A stretch of 64,000 nucleotides of DNA, from NCBI RefSeq assembly GCF_017873555.1, contig NZ_JAGGKE010000009.1, positions 62,001-126,000 of the forward strand, written 5' to 3'. The position numbers and the translations under genes are program-made. Positions 15,800 through 24,038 of the stretch are shown here, in pieces. Under the pieces are notes generated by a model. The model did not search any database, had not been told where the DNA came from, and saw only the letters and a program-made list of their open reading frames with translations. The number at the start of each line of letters is the position of its first letter. Position 1 is the stretch's first letter. The DNA comes from Halorubrum trapanicum. Its GTDB lineage: Archaea; Halobacteriota; Halobacteria; Halobacteriales; Haloferacaceae.

Positions 15800-16264
15800 A
15801 TGTTCGACACCATCGTGGTCGCGACCGACGGCTCCGACAGCGTCCAACGGGCCGTCTCGGTCGCGGTCGACGTGGCGGCGCGGTTCGACGCCGAGGTCCA
15901 CGCGGTGTACGTCGTCGACGCCGGCGAGGTGGAGTCGTCTCCCGACAGGGTTCGCGACGACCTCCGCGACGCGCTCGACGACCAGGGGCGCGACGCGCTC
16001 GACCGCGTCGCGGACGCGGCCCGCGACCGCGACGCCGACCTCGACGTGACGATCGAGGTCCGCGAGGGACGCCCGGCCTCCGAAATCGACGCGTACGCCC
16101 GCGACGTGGACGCAGACATCGTCGCGATGGGGACTCGGGGGCGCCACGGCGAGAACCGCTTCCTCATCGGCTCCGTCGCCGAGCGCGTCGTCCGGACCTG
16201 CCCGATCCCGGTGTTGACGGTGCGACAGCTGACCGAGGAGGACCCGCGGCGCACGACGATCTGA
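15800..16264 (+). CDS. UspA family universal stress protein
   Basis: The 154-residue protein starts MFDTIVVATDGSDSVQRAVS and ends with the ATP-binding signature G-x2-G-x9-G-S (GTRGRHGENRFLIGSVAERV) and PIPVLTV. That marks it as an ATP-binding UspA-type protein. A GTTTTAGG box about 27-34 nt upstream predicts a leaderless mRNA starting just after element copy A. Specific role unknown; haloarchaea carry many paralogues. The next gene begins 75 nt downstream. Confidence 0.88.
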   Translation: MFDTIVVATDGSDSVQRAVSVAVDVAARFDAEVHAVYVVDAGEVESSPDRVRDDLRDALDDQGRDALDRVADAARDRDADLDVTIEVREGRPASEIDAYARDVDADIVAMGTRGRHGENRFLIGSVAERVVRTCPIPVLTVRQLTEEDPRRTTI

Positions 16265-16339
16265 GCGCCGCGAGGGCGACGTACCCGCTGCCCGCCGCGA
16301 GAGCGGCGGAGTTTTCCGGCTGCCGCCCGCCTCGACGGT

Positions 16340-17602
16340 ATGGACGACGACCTCATCGAGACGGGGGACGCCCCCCGGTCGCGGTACACGAAGCTGCCGG
16401 GGAAGGGATTCTTCTACCCCGACTCGCTGGACGACGAACGCGCGGAGCGACGGGCGAGGGAGGCGATCGAGGGCAGCGAGGCGGTCGTGATCGCCGACGG
16501 CGACGCCGACGGCCTCGCCTGCGCCGCGATGATCCGCGAGGCGTACGACGCCGCGCTCGACGTCGCGCCCTTCGAGGACGCCATCGCCGCGCGGCTTGCC
16601 GACGACGACGAGTCGGGCGACGCGGCCGAGGAATCCGATGAGGAACGCGAGGACGACCCCCTCGCGGACGCCCACGTCGAGTCGCCGGTCGGGCTGCTCT
16701 CCGCGGGCCCGTACTCGATCGACACCGCGCTCGAACGCGTCGACGCCTACGCCGACGACGGGATCGATCTCTTCGTCTGTGACCTCTGTCCCGACGACTA
16801 CGAGTGGATCGCCGAGCCGCTGGCGGCGCTCGCGGAGTCGACCGATTCGATCCGCTGGTTCGACCACCACCAGTGGGACGACGAGACCGCCGCCGCGGTC
16901 CGCGAGGCGGGCGTCGACCTCGTCGTCGGCGACTCCGACGAGGAGTGTACCGCCGACGTGACGCTCCGGTCGCTCGATCACGCGTTCGACGAGCGCTGGA
17001 CCGAACTCGCCGAAGTCACCCGGGACCACGACCTCTGGATCAAGGAGGACCCGCGCTCCGAGGACCTCGCCGACTACTCCTACTGGGCCGGCGCCGAGGA
17101 GTACGCCGCGGTCATCGGCGCGTACGGCGTCGACCTCCCCGAGACGGTGCGGTCGTTCGTCGATGCGCGCCGGGTCGAGAAGGAGGCCAGAATCGACATC
17201 GCGGTCGACCGCGCGGTCACCCACGAAGTCGGCGACTGGCGCGTCGCTGTCACCTACGGTCGCTGCTCGCAGAACGAGGTCGCGGAGCGGCTCCGCGAGG
17301 CGGGCGCCGACGCCGCCGTGATCGTCAAGCCCGCGGGGTCCGCATCCATCCGCGGCTCCGACGACTTCCGACACGCCCACGAGGTCGCCGGCCGGGTGAA
17401 CGGCGGCGGCCACCCGCAGGCCGCGGGCTGCAAGCCCGACATCTACGACGACATGCTCGATTACGCCCACCACTGGAGCACCGAGGGGCAGGCGTGCAAG
17501 CGCGTCATCCTCGCGGCGTTCGAGGCGGTCGCCGAGGAGGTCGACGCCGAGGAGATCGACGCCGAGGAGATCGACGCCGCCGAGACCGCGACGGGCGAGT
17601 AG
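16340..17602 (+). CDS. DHH-family phosphoesterase (RecJ-like)
   Basis: The 420-residue protein shows the DHH phosphoesterase motifs: VVIADGDADGLACAAM (motif I), LFVCDLCPDDY (motif II), WFDHHQWDD (the DHH motif, about residue 175), and the C-terminal DHHA1 GGGH signature in RVNGGGHPQAAG. Haloarchaeal relatives are annotated as RecJ-like nucleases or oligoribonucleases acting on single-stranded nucleic acid with Mn2+. The acidic insert DDDESGDAAEESDEEREDDP near residue 90 is typical halophile surface padding. The last residues repeat E-E-I-D-A twice. Exact substrate is unknown. Confidence 0.82.
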   Translation: MDDDLIETGDAPRSRYTKLPGKGFFYPDSLDDERAERRAREAIEGSEAVVIADGDADGLACAAMIREAYDAALDVAPFEDAIAARLADDDESGDAAEESDEEREDDPLADAHVESPVGLLSAGPYSIDTALERVDAYADDGIDLFVCDLCPDDYEWIAEPLAALAESTDSIRWFDHHQWDDETAAAVREAGVDLVVGDSDEECTADVTLRSLDHAFDERWTELAEVTRDHDLWIKEDPRSEDLADYSYWAGAEEYAAVIGAYGVDLPETVRSFVDARRVEKEARIDIAVDRAVTHEVGDWRVAVTYGRCSQNEVAERLREAGADAAVIVKPAGSASIRGSDDFRHAHEVAGRVNGGGHPQAAGCKPDIYDDMLDYAHHWSTEGQACKRVILAAFEAVAEEVDAEEIDAEEIDAAETATGE

Positions 17603-17688
17603 GCGACGCGACCGCGACGGGCGAGTCGGGACCGCGGCCGCGCTCCCGATCCGTACCTTCATACGACTCGACCGCGCTCCTCCGCCCG

Positions 17689-18708
17689 ATGGCGGACATC
17701 TTCGTGGCCGGAGAGACGCTCGTCGACTTCGTGCCGGACTCGGGCGCGACGCTGCGCGAGGTCGACGGCTACACGCACCGCCCCGGCGGCGCGCCCGCGA
17801 ACGTCGCTGTCGGGCTGGCGCGGCTCGGCTCACCGCCCGCGTTCTGGACGCGGCTCGGCGACGACTCCTTCGGCGAGTTCCTCGCGGAGACGCTCGCGGC
17901 CGAGGGGATCCCGGAGACCCACGTCGAGCGCGTCGACGGGAAGACGACGCTCGCGGTGGTGTCGCCGCCCGGCGCGGCGGGGCCGCGGTTCGGCTTCTAC
18001 GGCTCCCGAGACGTGACGTTCGGGTTCGACCCGGAGTCGGTGCCGACCGACGCGCTGACGGCGGAGGGTACCGCGGAATCGACCGAGAGACCGACGGATC
18101 CGCCGTGGGTCCACCTCGGCGGCGTGGCGCTGACGCACCCGGGCGGCCGAGCGGCGACCCGCGAACTGCTCTCGGCGGCGACCGCCGCCGGCCGTCCGGT
18201 CTCGTTCGACGTGAACTACCGCTCGGATCTGGTCCCGGACGGCGCGGAGGCGGCGGTGTCGACCGCGGTCCGCGAGGCGGTCGCCGAGAGCGACGTGGTG
18301 CTGTGTAGCGACGAGGACGTCGCGGCGGCCGGACTGTCGACCAACGACGGGGTCGAACTGGCGCGCGACCTAATCGAGTTCGGGCCGCACACCGCGGTCG
18401 TCACGACGGGCGACGAGGGCGCGCTGGCGGTCAGTTCGAACGCGGCACCGTGGGGAGCCGCGACGGTCCGACACGGCGGCTTCGCGGTCGAGGCGGTCGA
18501 CGCGACCGGCGCGGGCGACGCGTTCACCGCGGGACTGCTCTCGCGGCTCGCCGGAGCGCAGGCGTCCGAAGACGGCGACGAAGAACCGCTCCGCGAGGCG
18601 CTCGCGTTCGGCAACGCGACCGCGGCGCTGTCGGTCGGGTCGGTCGGCGGTATGGGTTCGGTACCGGCGAGAGACGAGGTGAGAGCGTTCCTCGCCGAAC
18701 GTGAGTGA
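17689..18708 (+). CDS. PfkB family sugar kinase (fructokinase-like)
   Basis: The 339-residue enzyme has the N-terminal PfkB signature GGAPANVAVGLARLG, and the C-terminal DATGAGDAFTAGLLSRL with the catalytic Asp and anion hole. The opening MADIFVAGETLVDFVP resembles fructokinase and 2-keto-3-deoxygluconate kinase. The sugar substrate is not determinable from sequence. It follows the DHH gene after 86 nt and has ATACGACT upstream rather than a good TATA box, so it may be cotranscribed. A second, different PfkB gene lies at 55289-56530. Confidence 0.82.
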   Translation: MADIFVAGETLVDFVPDSGATLREVDGYTHRPGGAPANVAVGLARLGSPPAFWTRLGDDSFGEFLAETLAAEGIPETHVERVDGKTTLAVVSPPGAAGPRFGFYGSRDVTFGFDPESVPTDALTAEGTAESTERPTDPPWVHLGGVALTHPGGRAATRELLSAATAAGRPVSFDVNYRSDLVPDGAEAAVSTAVREAVAESDVVLCSDEDVAAAGLSTNDGVELARDLIEFGPHTAVVTTGDEGALAVSSNAAPWGAATVRHGGFAVEAVDATGAGDAFTAGLLSRLAGAQASEDGDEEPLREALAFGNATAALSVGSVGGMGSVPARDEVRAFLAERE

Positions 18709-18742
18709 GCGCGCGAATCGAGGGAAAAGCCGGTCGCGTCGC

Positions 18743-19645
18743 CTACGAGGAGGACGGCGACATCTCGATGTTGAGGCTCTTCTGGACCAGCTGGGTGAAC
18801 GCCATCGAGCAGAGGAAATACCAGAGGATCCACATCTGGATCGGCCCGACGATCCCGGTGTCCCAGGTAACGCTGCCGGCGAGCGGGACGACGAGCTCCT
18901 GCGCGGCGATGTCCGGGTACGCGGAGGTCGAACCGCGGTAGCCGATCACCCAGTACATCCAGAGGAACGCGGGGATGGTGAGGAACATGATCCACACCAT
19001 CGGGCGGAACTGCTCTTTGAACATGCCGAGCTGGTCGCCCATCGCCTCCATCTGCTCTTCCTGAATCTCGTCGAGCGCCTCGTCGTCGTCGCGCTCTTCG
19101 GCCTCCTTCCGGCGCTCCTGAATGTCTTTCATCCGCTCTTGGTACGCGCTCATCTTCTCCATGTCCATGAGTCCGGCCCGCAGCAGCGTCGAGTACAGCC
19201 CCGTCGCGAGCGCGACGACCATGATCACGACGTAGAAGGGGACGAGGTTCAGGAGGGGACCGAGGACGACATCGATGCCGCCCGCGACCGCGTCGCGGAC
19301 CGGCCCGACGGCGTAGCCGACGAAGGCGCCGAGCGTCGCCAGCCCGGCCAGCTTGTCCCACTTCGACCAGCTGGTCGTCTCGGGCGTCTCAACGTCGCTG
19401 CCGCCAGAATCGTCTTCCATACCGGCCTCGATTTCCTCGCGGTCGGCGAGCGCGAACCCCTCGTCGCCGTCGACGAGGATCTCCTTTTCGATGAGCCGGC
19501 CCCACTGCCCGCTCGTGATCTCGTCGCGAACGTCGACCCAGCGCACCTCGCCGCCGCTGGCGCTGTCGAGGACGACTTGGATGGCGTCCCGCATCTCGCC
19601 GTCCTCGCGGACCAGCGAGCGGACCCGCCGTTCGACTTTGCTCAT
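18743..19645 (-). CDS. DUF106 membrane protein (Oxa1/EMC3-like insertase family)
   Basis: The 300-residue protein has a soluble acidic N-terminal part, then a hydrophobic segment at about 97-125, a pair of segments around 135-160, the cytoplasmic coiled coil AYQERMKDIQERRKEAEERD, and two C-terminal helices (VWIMFLTIPAFLWMYWVIG; MWILWYFLCSMAFTQLV). This order matches archaeal DUF106, which is related to YidC/Oxa1, Get1 and EMC3 and is thought to insert small membrane proteins. It sits next to adenylate kinase, in line with the archaeal secY-adk-DUF106 neighbourhood. Confidence 0.85.
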   Translation of the reverse strand: MSKVERRVRSLVREDGEMRDAIQVVLDSASGGEVRWVDVRDEITSGQWGRLIEKEILVDGDEGFALADREEIEAGMEDDSGGSDVETPETTSWSKWDKLAGLATLGAFVGYAVGPVRDAVAGGIDVVLGPLLNLVPFYVVIMVVALATGLYSTLLRAGLMDMEKMSAYQERMKDIQERRKEAEERDDDEALDEIQEEQMEAMGDQLGMFKEQFRPMVWIMFLTIPAFLWMYWVIGYRGSTSAYPDIAAQELVVPLAGSVTWDTGIVGPIQMWILWYFLCSMAFTQLVQKSLNIEMSPSSS

Positions 19646-19765
19646 TAGCGGCCGATTAGCGGTCGACGGTTAAGAACCTTGTAGGATCGCGGCTCGGATC
19701 GGCTCCCGACGGCGTCGGCACGGGGCCGGGGCGCGGGACCGGGGCGATCGGCGGCCGCTCGCCGA

Positions 19766-20389
19766 TCAGTTCTCGACGACGTCGCGGATCCGGTCGAAGA
19801 CTTCGTCCGGAGTCGCCTCGCCGTCGACCTCGACGAGGACGCCCTCGTCGCGGAAGTGGTCGATGACGGGTTCGGTGTTCTCGTAGAACACTTCGAGGCG
19901 CTCGCGGGCGGTCTCCTCGGTGTCGTCGTCGCGCTGGATCAGCTCGCCGCCGCACTCGTCGCAGACGCCCGGCTCCTCGGGCGGCTGGAAGTCGACGTGG
20001 TAGTTCGCGCCGCAGTCGTCGCAGACCCGGCGGCCGGTGAGCCGGTCGACGAGGACCTCCTCGTCGACGTCGAGGAGGATCACGGCGTCGAGGTCCGTGA
20101 TCGAAGAGAGGTACTCCGCCTGATCGAGGTTGCGCGGGTAGCCGTCGAGGACGAACCCGTCGGCGTCGTCGAGCGCGGCCCGAACGATCTCGTTGACGAC
20201 CGGGTCGGGCACCAGCTCGCCCGCCTCCATGAACGAGCGCGGCGTGCCGTACTCCGTCTCCATGTCCTTGTTCGCGCGGAGCGCGTCGCCGGTCGTGACG
20301 TGCTCGACGCCGTACTCGTCGGCCAGCTTCGCGCTCTGTGTCCCCTTTCCGGCGCCAGGCGCCCCCAACAGCAGAATTCGATGGCTCAT
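19766..20389 (-). CDS. adk: adenylate kinase with zinc-type LID
   Basis: The 207-residue enzyme starts [20 protein letters not shown] (Walker [10 protein letters not shown]) and continues with [20 protein letters not shown] and GRRVCDDCG...CDECGG in the LID, four Cys that can hold zinc. It catalyses ATP + AMP to 2 ADP. It lies upstream of the DUF106 gene on the same strand (120 nt gap), as in many haloarchaea. The start ATG 20389 is preceded by a CTTTAGGGG stretch; longer versions of the frame overlap this region without homology. Confidence 0.94.
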   Translation of the reverse strand: MSHRILLLGAPGAGKGTQSAKLADEYGVEHVTTGDALRANKDMETEYGTPRSFMEAGELVPDPVVNEIVRAALDDADGFVLDGYPRNLDQAEYLSSITDLDAVILLDVDEEVLVDRLTGRRVCDDCGANYHVDFQPPEEPGVCDECGGELIQRDDDTEETARERLEVFYENTEPVIDHFRDEGVLVEVDGEATPDEVFDRIRDVVEN

Positions 20390-20439
20390 GGTGGAGCGGT
20401 CGCGCGCCGCCCCTAAAGACTTGAAGATTCCGGCCAACC

Positions 20440-21093
20440 CTACTCGTCGCCCGCGTCCGACTCGGGGCCGGCGTCGACCTCGGATTCGTCGCCGTCGACC
20501 TGGTCGGCATCGGACTCATCGGCATCGGACTCGTCGCTCCCCGCCGCCGACCCCTCGCCGTCCGCGCGGAGCCGCAGCCCCATCTCCAGTTCGAAGCTCT
20601 CGGCGTCGGAGGTCTCGAAGCCGATCTTCTTGTACAGCGAGACGGCGGCGCGGTTCCACCGCTCGACGGTGAGCCACACCTTCTCGACGCCGTTCGCCTG
20701 CCCGTGACCGAGCAGCCCGCGGATGAGGTGCGTGCCGATCCCGGCGCGCTGGTACTCCTGATGGACGAATATCGCCAGCTCGTAGGCGTCGCCGTCGGGG
20801 ACGAGCGTCGCGTGGCCGGCCGCCTCGTCGCCGCACCAGGCGATCACGTTGTAGCAGTCGCCGGGGAGGATCGCGTCGAGCCACTCGCGGATGCGCTCCT
20901 CGCCGCCCGGCGGGATCCCCTGCGCGCGGTCGGCCGGGTCGAAGTCGTCGTACATCTCGACGAGCGCCTCTCGCACCTCCTCGTCCCCCTCGTACGGCCG
21001 GATCTCGATCTCGCGGTCCTCGCGGTCGGTGAACGCGGTCGGCGGCGGCGGGAACTCGTCCGCCACCGCGTCCGGGTACCCTCGGTCGCTCAT
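20440..21093 (-). CDS. GNAT family N-acetyltransferase
   Basis: The 217-residue protein has a GNAT domain (about residues 28-165) with the acetyl-CoA loop [17 protein letters not shown] and the downstream [14 protein letters not shown]. The final 40 residues are a low-complexity D-A-D-E-S repeat tail, probably disordered. Its ATG overlaps the stop of the upstream UspA gene by four bases (ATGA), so the two are translationally coupled. Substrate unknown; possible acetylation of a protein or a small amine. Confidence 0.82.
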   Translation of the reverse strand: MSDRGYPDAVADEFPPPPTAFTDREDREIEIRPYEGDEEVREALVEMYDDFDPADRAQGIPPGGEERIREWLDAILPGDCYNVIAWCGDEAAGHATLVPDGDAYELAIFVHQEYQRAGIGTHLIRGLLGHGQANGVEKVWLTVERWNRAAVSLYKKIGFETSDAESFELEMGLRLRADGEGSAAGSDESDADESDADQVDGDESEVDAGPESDAGDE

Positions 21094-21458
21094 CTGACCA
21101 GCGTGACCGAGGTCTTCGCGTTCAACAGGACGAACTCCGCGATCGACCCGATCGTGATCTTCCCCATCGGGCTGGTGTGGCCGCCGCCCAAGACGATCTC
21201 CTCGAACCCCTCCGTCTCGGCGATCTCGACCAATCGACTTCCCGGATCGCCCTCGACGCGTCGCACCTCGGCGGCGACTCCCGCCTCGTCGACGGCCGCT
21301 TCGGCGCGCTCGACGACCTCGTCGGGCGACACCGAGGAGTCCTCGTTGTCCACCACGGCGATCGTCAGGTCGTCGTTCGCGACCGCCGCCCGGTCGACCG
21401 TCCGGTCGAGCGCGCGGAACGAGTCGTCGCTGCCGCCGATCCCGCAGAGCACCTTCAT
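21090..21458 (-). CDS. short UspA family protein
   Basis: The 122-residue protein opens MKVLCGIGGSDDSFRALDRT and ends with the Usp ATP-loop variant GGGHTSPMGKITIGSIAEFV. It is shorter than the Usp at 15800 and lacks part of the central helix. It is the first gene of a two-gene unit with the GNAT acetyltransferase (four-base overlap). TTTTGTACCG upstream of 21458 gives a weak promoter. A stress-linked acetylation role for the pair is only a guess. Confidence 0.82.
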   Translation of the reverse strand: MKVLCGIGGSDDSFRALDRTVDRAAVANDDLTIAVVDNEDSSVSPDEVVERAEAAVDEAGVAAEVRRVEGDPGSRLVEIAETEGFEEIVLGGGHTSPMGKITIGSIAEFVLLNAKTSVTLVR

Positions 21459-21548
21459 GTGCCACCCCTCCACGCGACGGTACAAAAGTGGATCTCCGAG
21501 CGGCCGACCACCGACAAGGCTTTTGCCCGCCCGCGGGGTTTCGAACGT

Positions 21549-22295
21549 ATGAGCGACCACACCGGTCCATCGGCCGACTCCGCCGACGGAACCGGCGATT
21601 CGGCCGCGGACCGATCCCCTCCAGGGGACGGTGACACGGACGGCGGCGCGGCCCCCGATCCGCCGTCGGACGACGAGACGACCGAGGCGGCATCGACCGA
21701 CGAGCGCGGCGCGGCCGCGTCCGCGGAGGACGCGAGCACAGCCGACGACGAGACCGACGGCGACGTGCCGAGGGACGTCCGCAAGTACGAGCGGTTCAAG
21801 AAGATGGACGGGGCGCGCTACGAGCGCGTCAACGAGTTCCTCCGCGACCGGACGTACATCACGGCCCGCGAGTGGGCGATCGCGCGGCTCTGCGCCGACT
21901 TCCGCACCGAGACGGGCGTCGAGATGACGAAGATCGGCGAGAACCTCCCCGAACTGGTACCGTTCATGACCGACACGTACACCCCGCAGGCGGTCAACCA
22001 GGCGCGCTACTCCTTCGAGGAGAAGGTGACGAAGGCGGGCGCGACGTTCCTCTACGGCGCGATGTCGGGCTTCTTCACCGCCGAGGACCTCGACGAGATG
22101 ATGTACGAGGTGACGGAGGTCGCGAAGTTCCTCCTCGAAGTCGAGGGCGTCGACCTCGCGGTCGCCGACGAACTGGAGGCGGAAGACAAGATCAGCGAGG
22201 TGATGCGCGACGTGCGCGCCTCCTCGGCGGATCTCCGGGGCGAGGAGGTTCGCTGCCCGGAGTGTGGGCACGTACACAAGCCGACAGAGGAGTAA
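21549..22295 (+). CDS. haloarchaeal conserved protein with C-terminal zinc ribbon (probably DUF5806)
   Basis: The 248-residue protein has a disordered Asp/Ser/Ala-rich N-terminal third, then a conserved helical core beginning VRKYERFKKMDGARYERVNE and containing YITAREWAIARLCADFRT and FMTDTYTPQAVNQARYSFEE. It ends CPECGHVHKP, half a zinc ribbon that could pair with its partner in a dimer. The core is characteristic of a haloarchaea-only family; the DUF number is from memory. It is separated by two bases from the downstream histidine kinase, with GAGGAG as that gene's Shine-Dalgarno, so the two are very likely one operon. Confidence 0.75.
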   Translation: MSDHTGPSADSADGTGDSAADRSPPGDGDTDGGAAPDPPSDDETTEAASTDERGAAASAEDASTADDETDGDVPRDVRKYERFKKMDGARYERVNEFLRDRTYITAREWAIARLCADFRTETGVEMTKIGENLPELVPFMTDTYTPQAVNQARYSFEEKVTKAGATFLYGAMSGFFTAEDLDEMMYEVTEVAKFLLEVEGVDLAVADELEAEDKISEVMRDVRASSADLRGEEVRCPECGHVHKPTEE

Positions 22296-22297
22296 CG

Positions 22298-24031
22298 ATG
22301 GACCAGTTCCCGGAGGCGCTCGACGCGACGCCGGACCCGACGCTCGTCGTCGACCGCGACGGCGTCGTCCACGCCGGAACGCCGAGCGTCGAGACGGTGT
22401 TCGGACTCGATCCGGACGGTCTCTCGGACCGCTCGATCGGCGAGGTGTTCGAGGAGCCGACGGAGTTCGGGCGGGACGGATCCGCGTCGATCACGGTCTT
22501 CGAAGCGCACTCCGGCGACTCGGGCGACCCCGACGGCACGGAAACCGGTGCCGTCCCGGGCGACGAAGCGACCGAGACGGACGAGACGAACGAGGCAACC
22601 AAGACGAACGAAACGAACGAGGCGACCAAGACGAACGAGGCGGTCGACGACGCTTCCCGACACGACGTGGCGGCGCTGGTCGACGCGGTTCGCGCGGGCG
22701 AAGCGCGGTCGCTCGCCGACGGGTTCGAACTCGTCGTGCGCCGCGACGACGGGGTTCGGGTCCCGGTCCGCGTCAGCGTCGGTCCCTTCGAACTGGACGG
22801 CGAGCGGTACGCGGTCGTCACCGCGATAGACGTCTCGAACGAGCGGACGCGGCGGCTGGCGCTCCAGCGCCGCACGGAGACGCTCGAATCGCTCCACGAG
22901 GCGACTCGAGAGCTGCTGAAGACGACCAACAGGGAGGCGGCGGCCGAGGCCGCCGTGTCGTACGTCGACGACGTTCTGGGCCACCCGATCGCCGGGATTT
23001 GGCTGTTCGACGAGCAGCGGGAGGCGCTCGAACCGATCGTCTGGACCGACACCGCCGACGCGGTCGTCGGCGAGCACCCGACGTTCGCGGCCGACGAGCG
23101 GAGCATCACCTGGGAGGTCTTCGAGAGCGGCGAGCCGACGTACGTGGCGGACGTCGGCGACGACCCCGACCGCTACAGCGACGGCTCGACGATACGCAGC
23201 GAACTCGTCGTTCCGCTCGGCCGATACGGCGTGTTGAACGTCGGCGCCACCGTGCCGAACGCCTTCGACGACTCCGATCTCGCGGTGGCGCGCATCTGGG
23301 CGGCGACGGTGACGATGGTCCTCGTCCGCATCGAGCGGGAGCGACAGCTCCGGCGGCGCGAGGCGGAGGTCGCCCGCGAGCGCGACCGACTGGAGGAGTT
23401 CGCCAGCCTCGTCTCGCACGACCTGCGAAGCCCCCTCAACGTCGCGGCCGGCAACCTCGAAATCGTCACCGAGCGGCTCGCCGACGAGTCGGTCGACGTC
23501 GCGGAGCTGGGCGCGGTGAAGCGCTCGCTGGACCGGATGGACGCGCTCATCGAGGACCTGCTCGCGCTGGCCCGCCAGGGCGCCGGTATCGACGAGACCG
23601 AACCCGTCTCGCTGGCCGACCTCGCCGCGGAGTGCTGGGAGACCGTCGACACCGAGTCGGCGACGCTCGCGGTCGAGACGGACGCCGTCGTCGCCGCGGA
23701 CCGGAGCCGACTGCGGCAGGCGCTGGAGAACCTCTTCGTCAACGCGGTGACGCACGCTGGACCGGAGGTCGCCGTCACGGTCGGCGCGCTCTCCGGCGGC
23801 GACGGCTTCTACGTCGCGGACGACGGTCCCGGGATCGACCCCGCGGACCGGGAGTCGGTGTTCGAGGCGGGCGTGACCTCCGAGCCGGACGGCACCGGCT
23901 TCGGGCTGAAGATCGTCGCCGAGGTCGCCGAGGCGCACGGGTGGACGGTCGAAGCCGTCGAGAGCGAGACCGGCGGCGCCCGGTTCGAGTTCCGCGGCGT
24001 CGACGTCGAACCGGGCGCAGGGCGAGAGTGA
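22298..24031 (+). CDS. PAS-GAF sensor histidine kinase
   Basis: The 577-residue protein has an N-terminal PAS domain (about 1-180, interrupted by a Thr/Asn/Glu repeat), a GAF domain (about 190-345, ending in ATVTMVLVRIERERQL), a HisKA helix with the phosphorylated His in FASLVSHDLRSPLNVA, and a HATPase domain with the N box LENLFVNAVTH and G boxes DDGPGIDP and GTGFGLKIV. No transmembrane helix is visible, so it senses a cytoplasmic signal. No response regulator is adjacent; haloarchaeal kinases of this type often act without a cognate gene nearby. Cotranscribed with the upstream DUF gene. Confidence 0.9.
   Translation: MDQFPEALDATPDPTLVVDRDGVVHAGTPSVETVFGLDPDGLSDRSIGEVFEEPTEFGRDGSASITVFEAHSGDSGDPDGTETGAVPGDEATETDETNEATKTNETNEATKTNEAVDDASRHDVAALVDAVRAGEARSLADGFELVVRRDDGVRVPVRVSVGPFELDGERYAVVTAIDVSNERTRRLALQRRTETLESLHEATRELLKTTNREAAAEAAVSYVDDVLGHPIAGIWLFDEQREALEPIVWTDTADAVVGEHPTFAADERSITWEVFESGEPTYVADVGDDPDRYSDGSTIRSELVVPLGRYGVLNVGATVPNAFDDSDLAVARIWAATVTMVLVRIERERQLRRREAEVARERDRLEEFASLVSHDLRSPLNVAAGNLEIVTERLADESVDVAELGAVKRSLDRMDALIEDLLALARQGAGIDETEPVSLADLAAECWETVDTESATLAVETDAVVAADRSRLRQALENLFVNAVTHAGPEVAVTVGALSGGDGFYVADDGPGIDPADRESVFEAGVTSEPDGTGFGLKIVAEVAEAHGWTVEAVESETGGARFEFRGVDVEPGAGRE
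22586..22641 (+). repeat. 27-bp imperfect tandem repeat inside the PAS region
   Basis: ACGAACGAGGCRACCAAG recurs at 22586 and 22613 (27-bp period) with a partial third copy at 22631. It encodes T-N-E-A-T-K and T-N-E-T units. The bases are A-rich compared with the surrounding gene, which suggests slippage-driven expansion of a loop in the PAS domain. Confidence 0.7.
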
Positions 24032-24038
24032 GACCCGC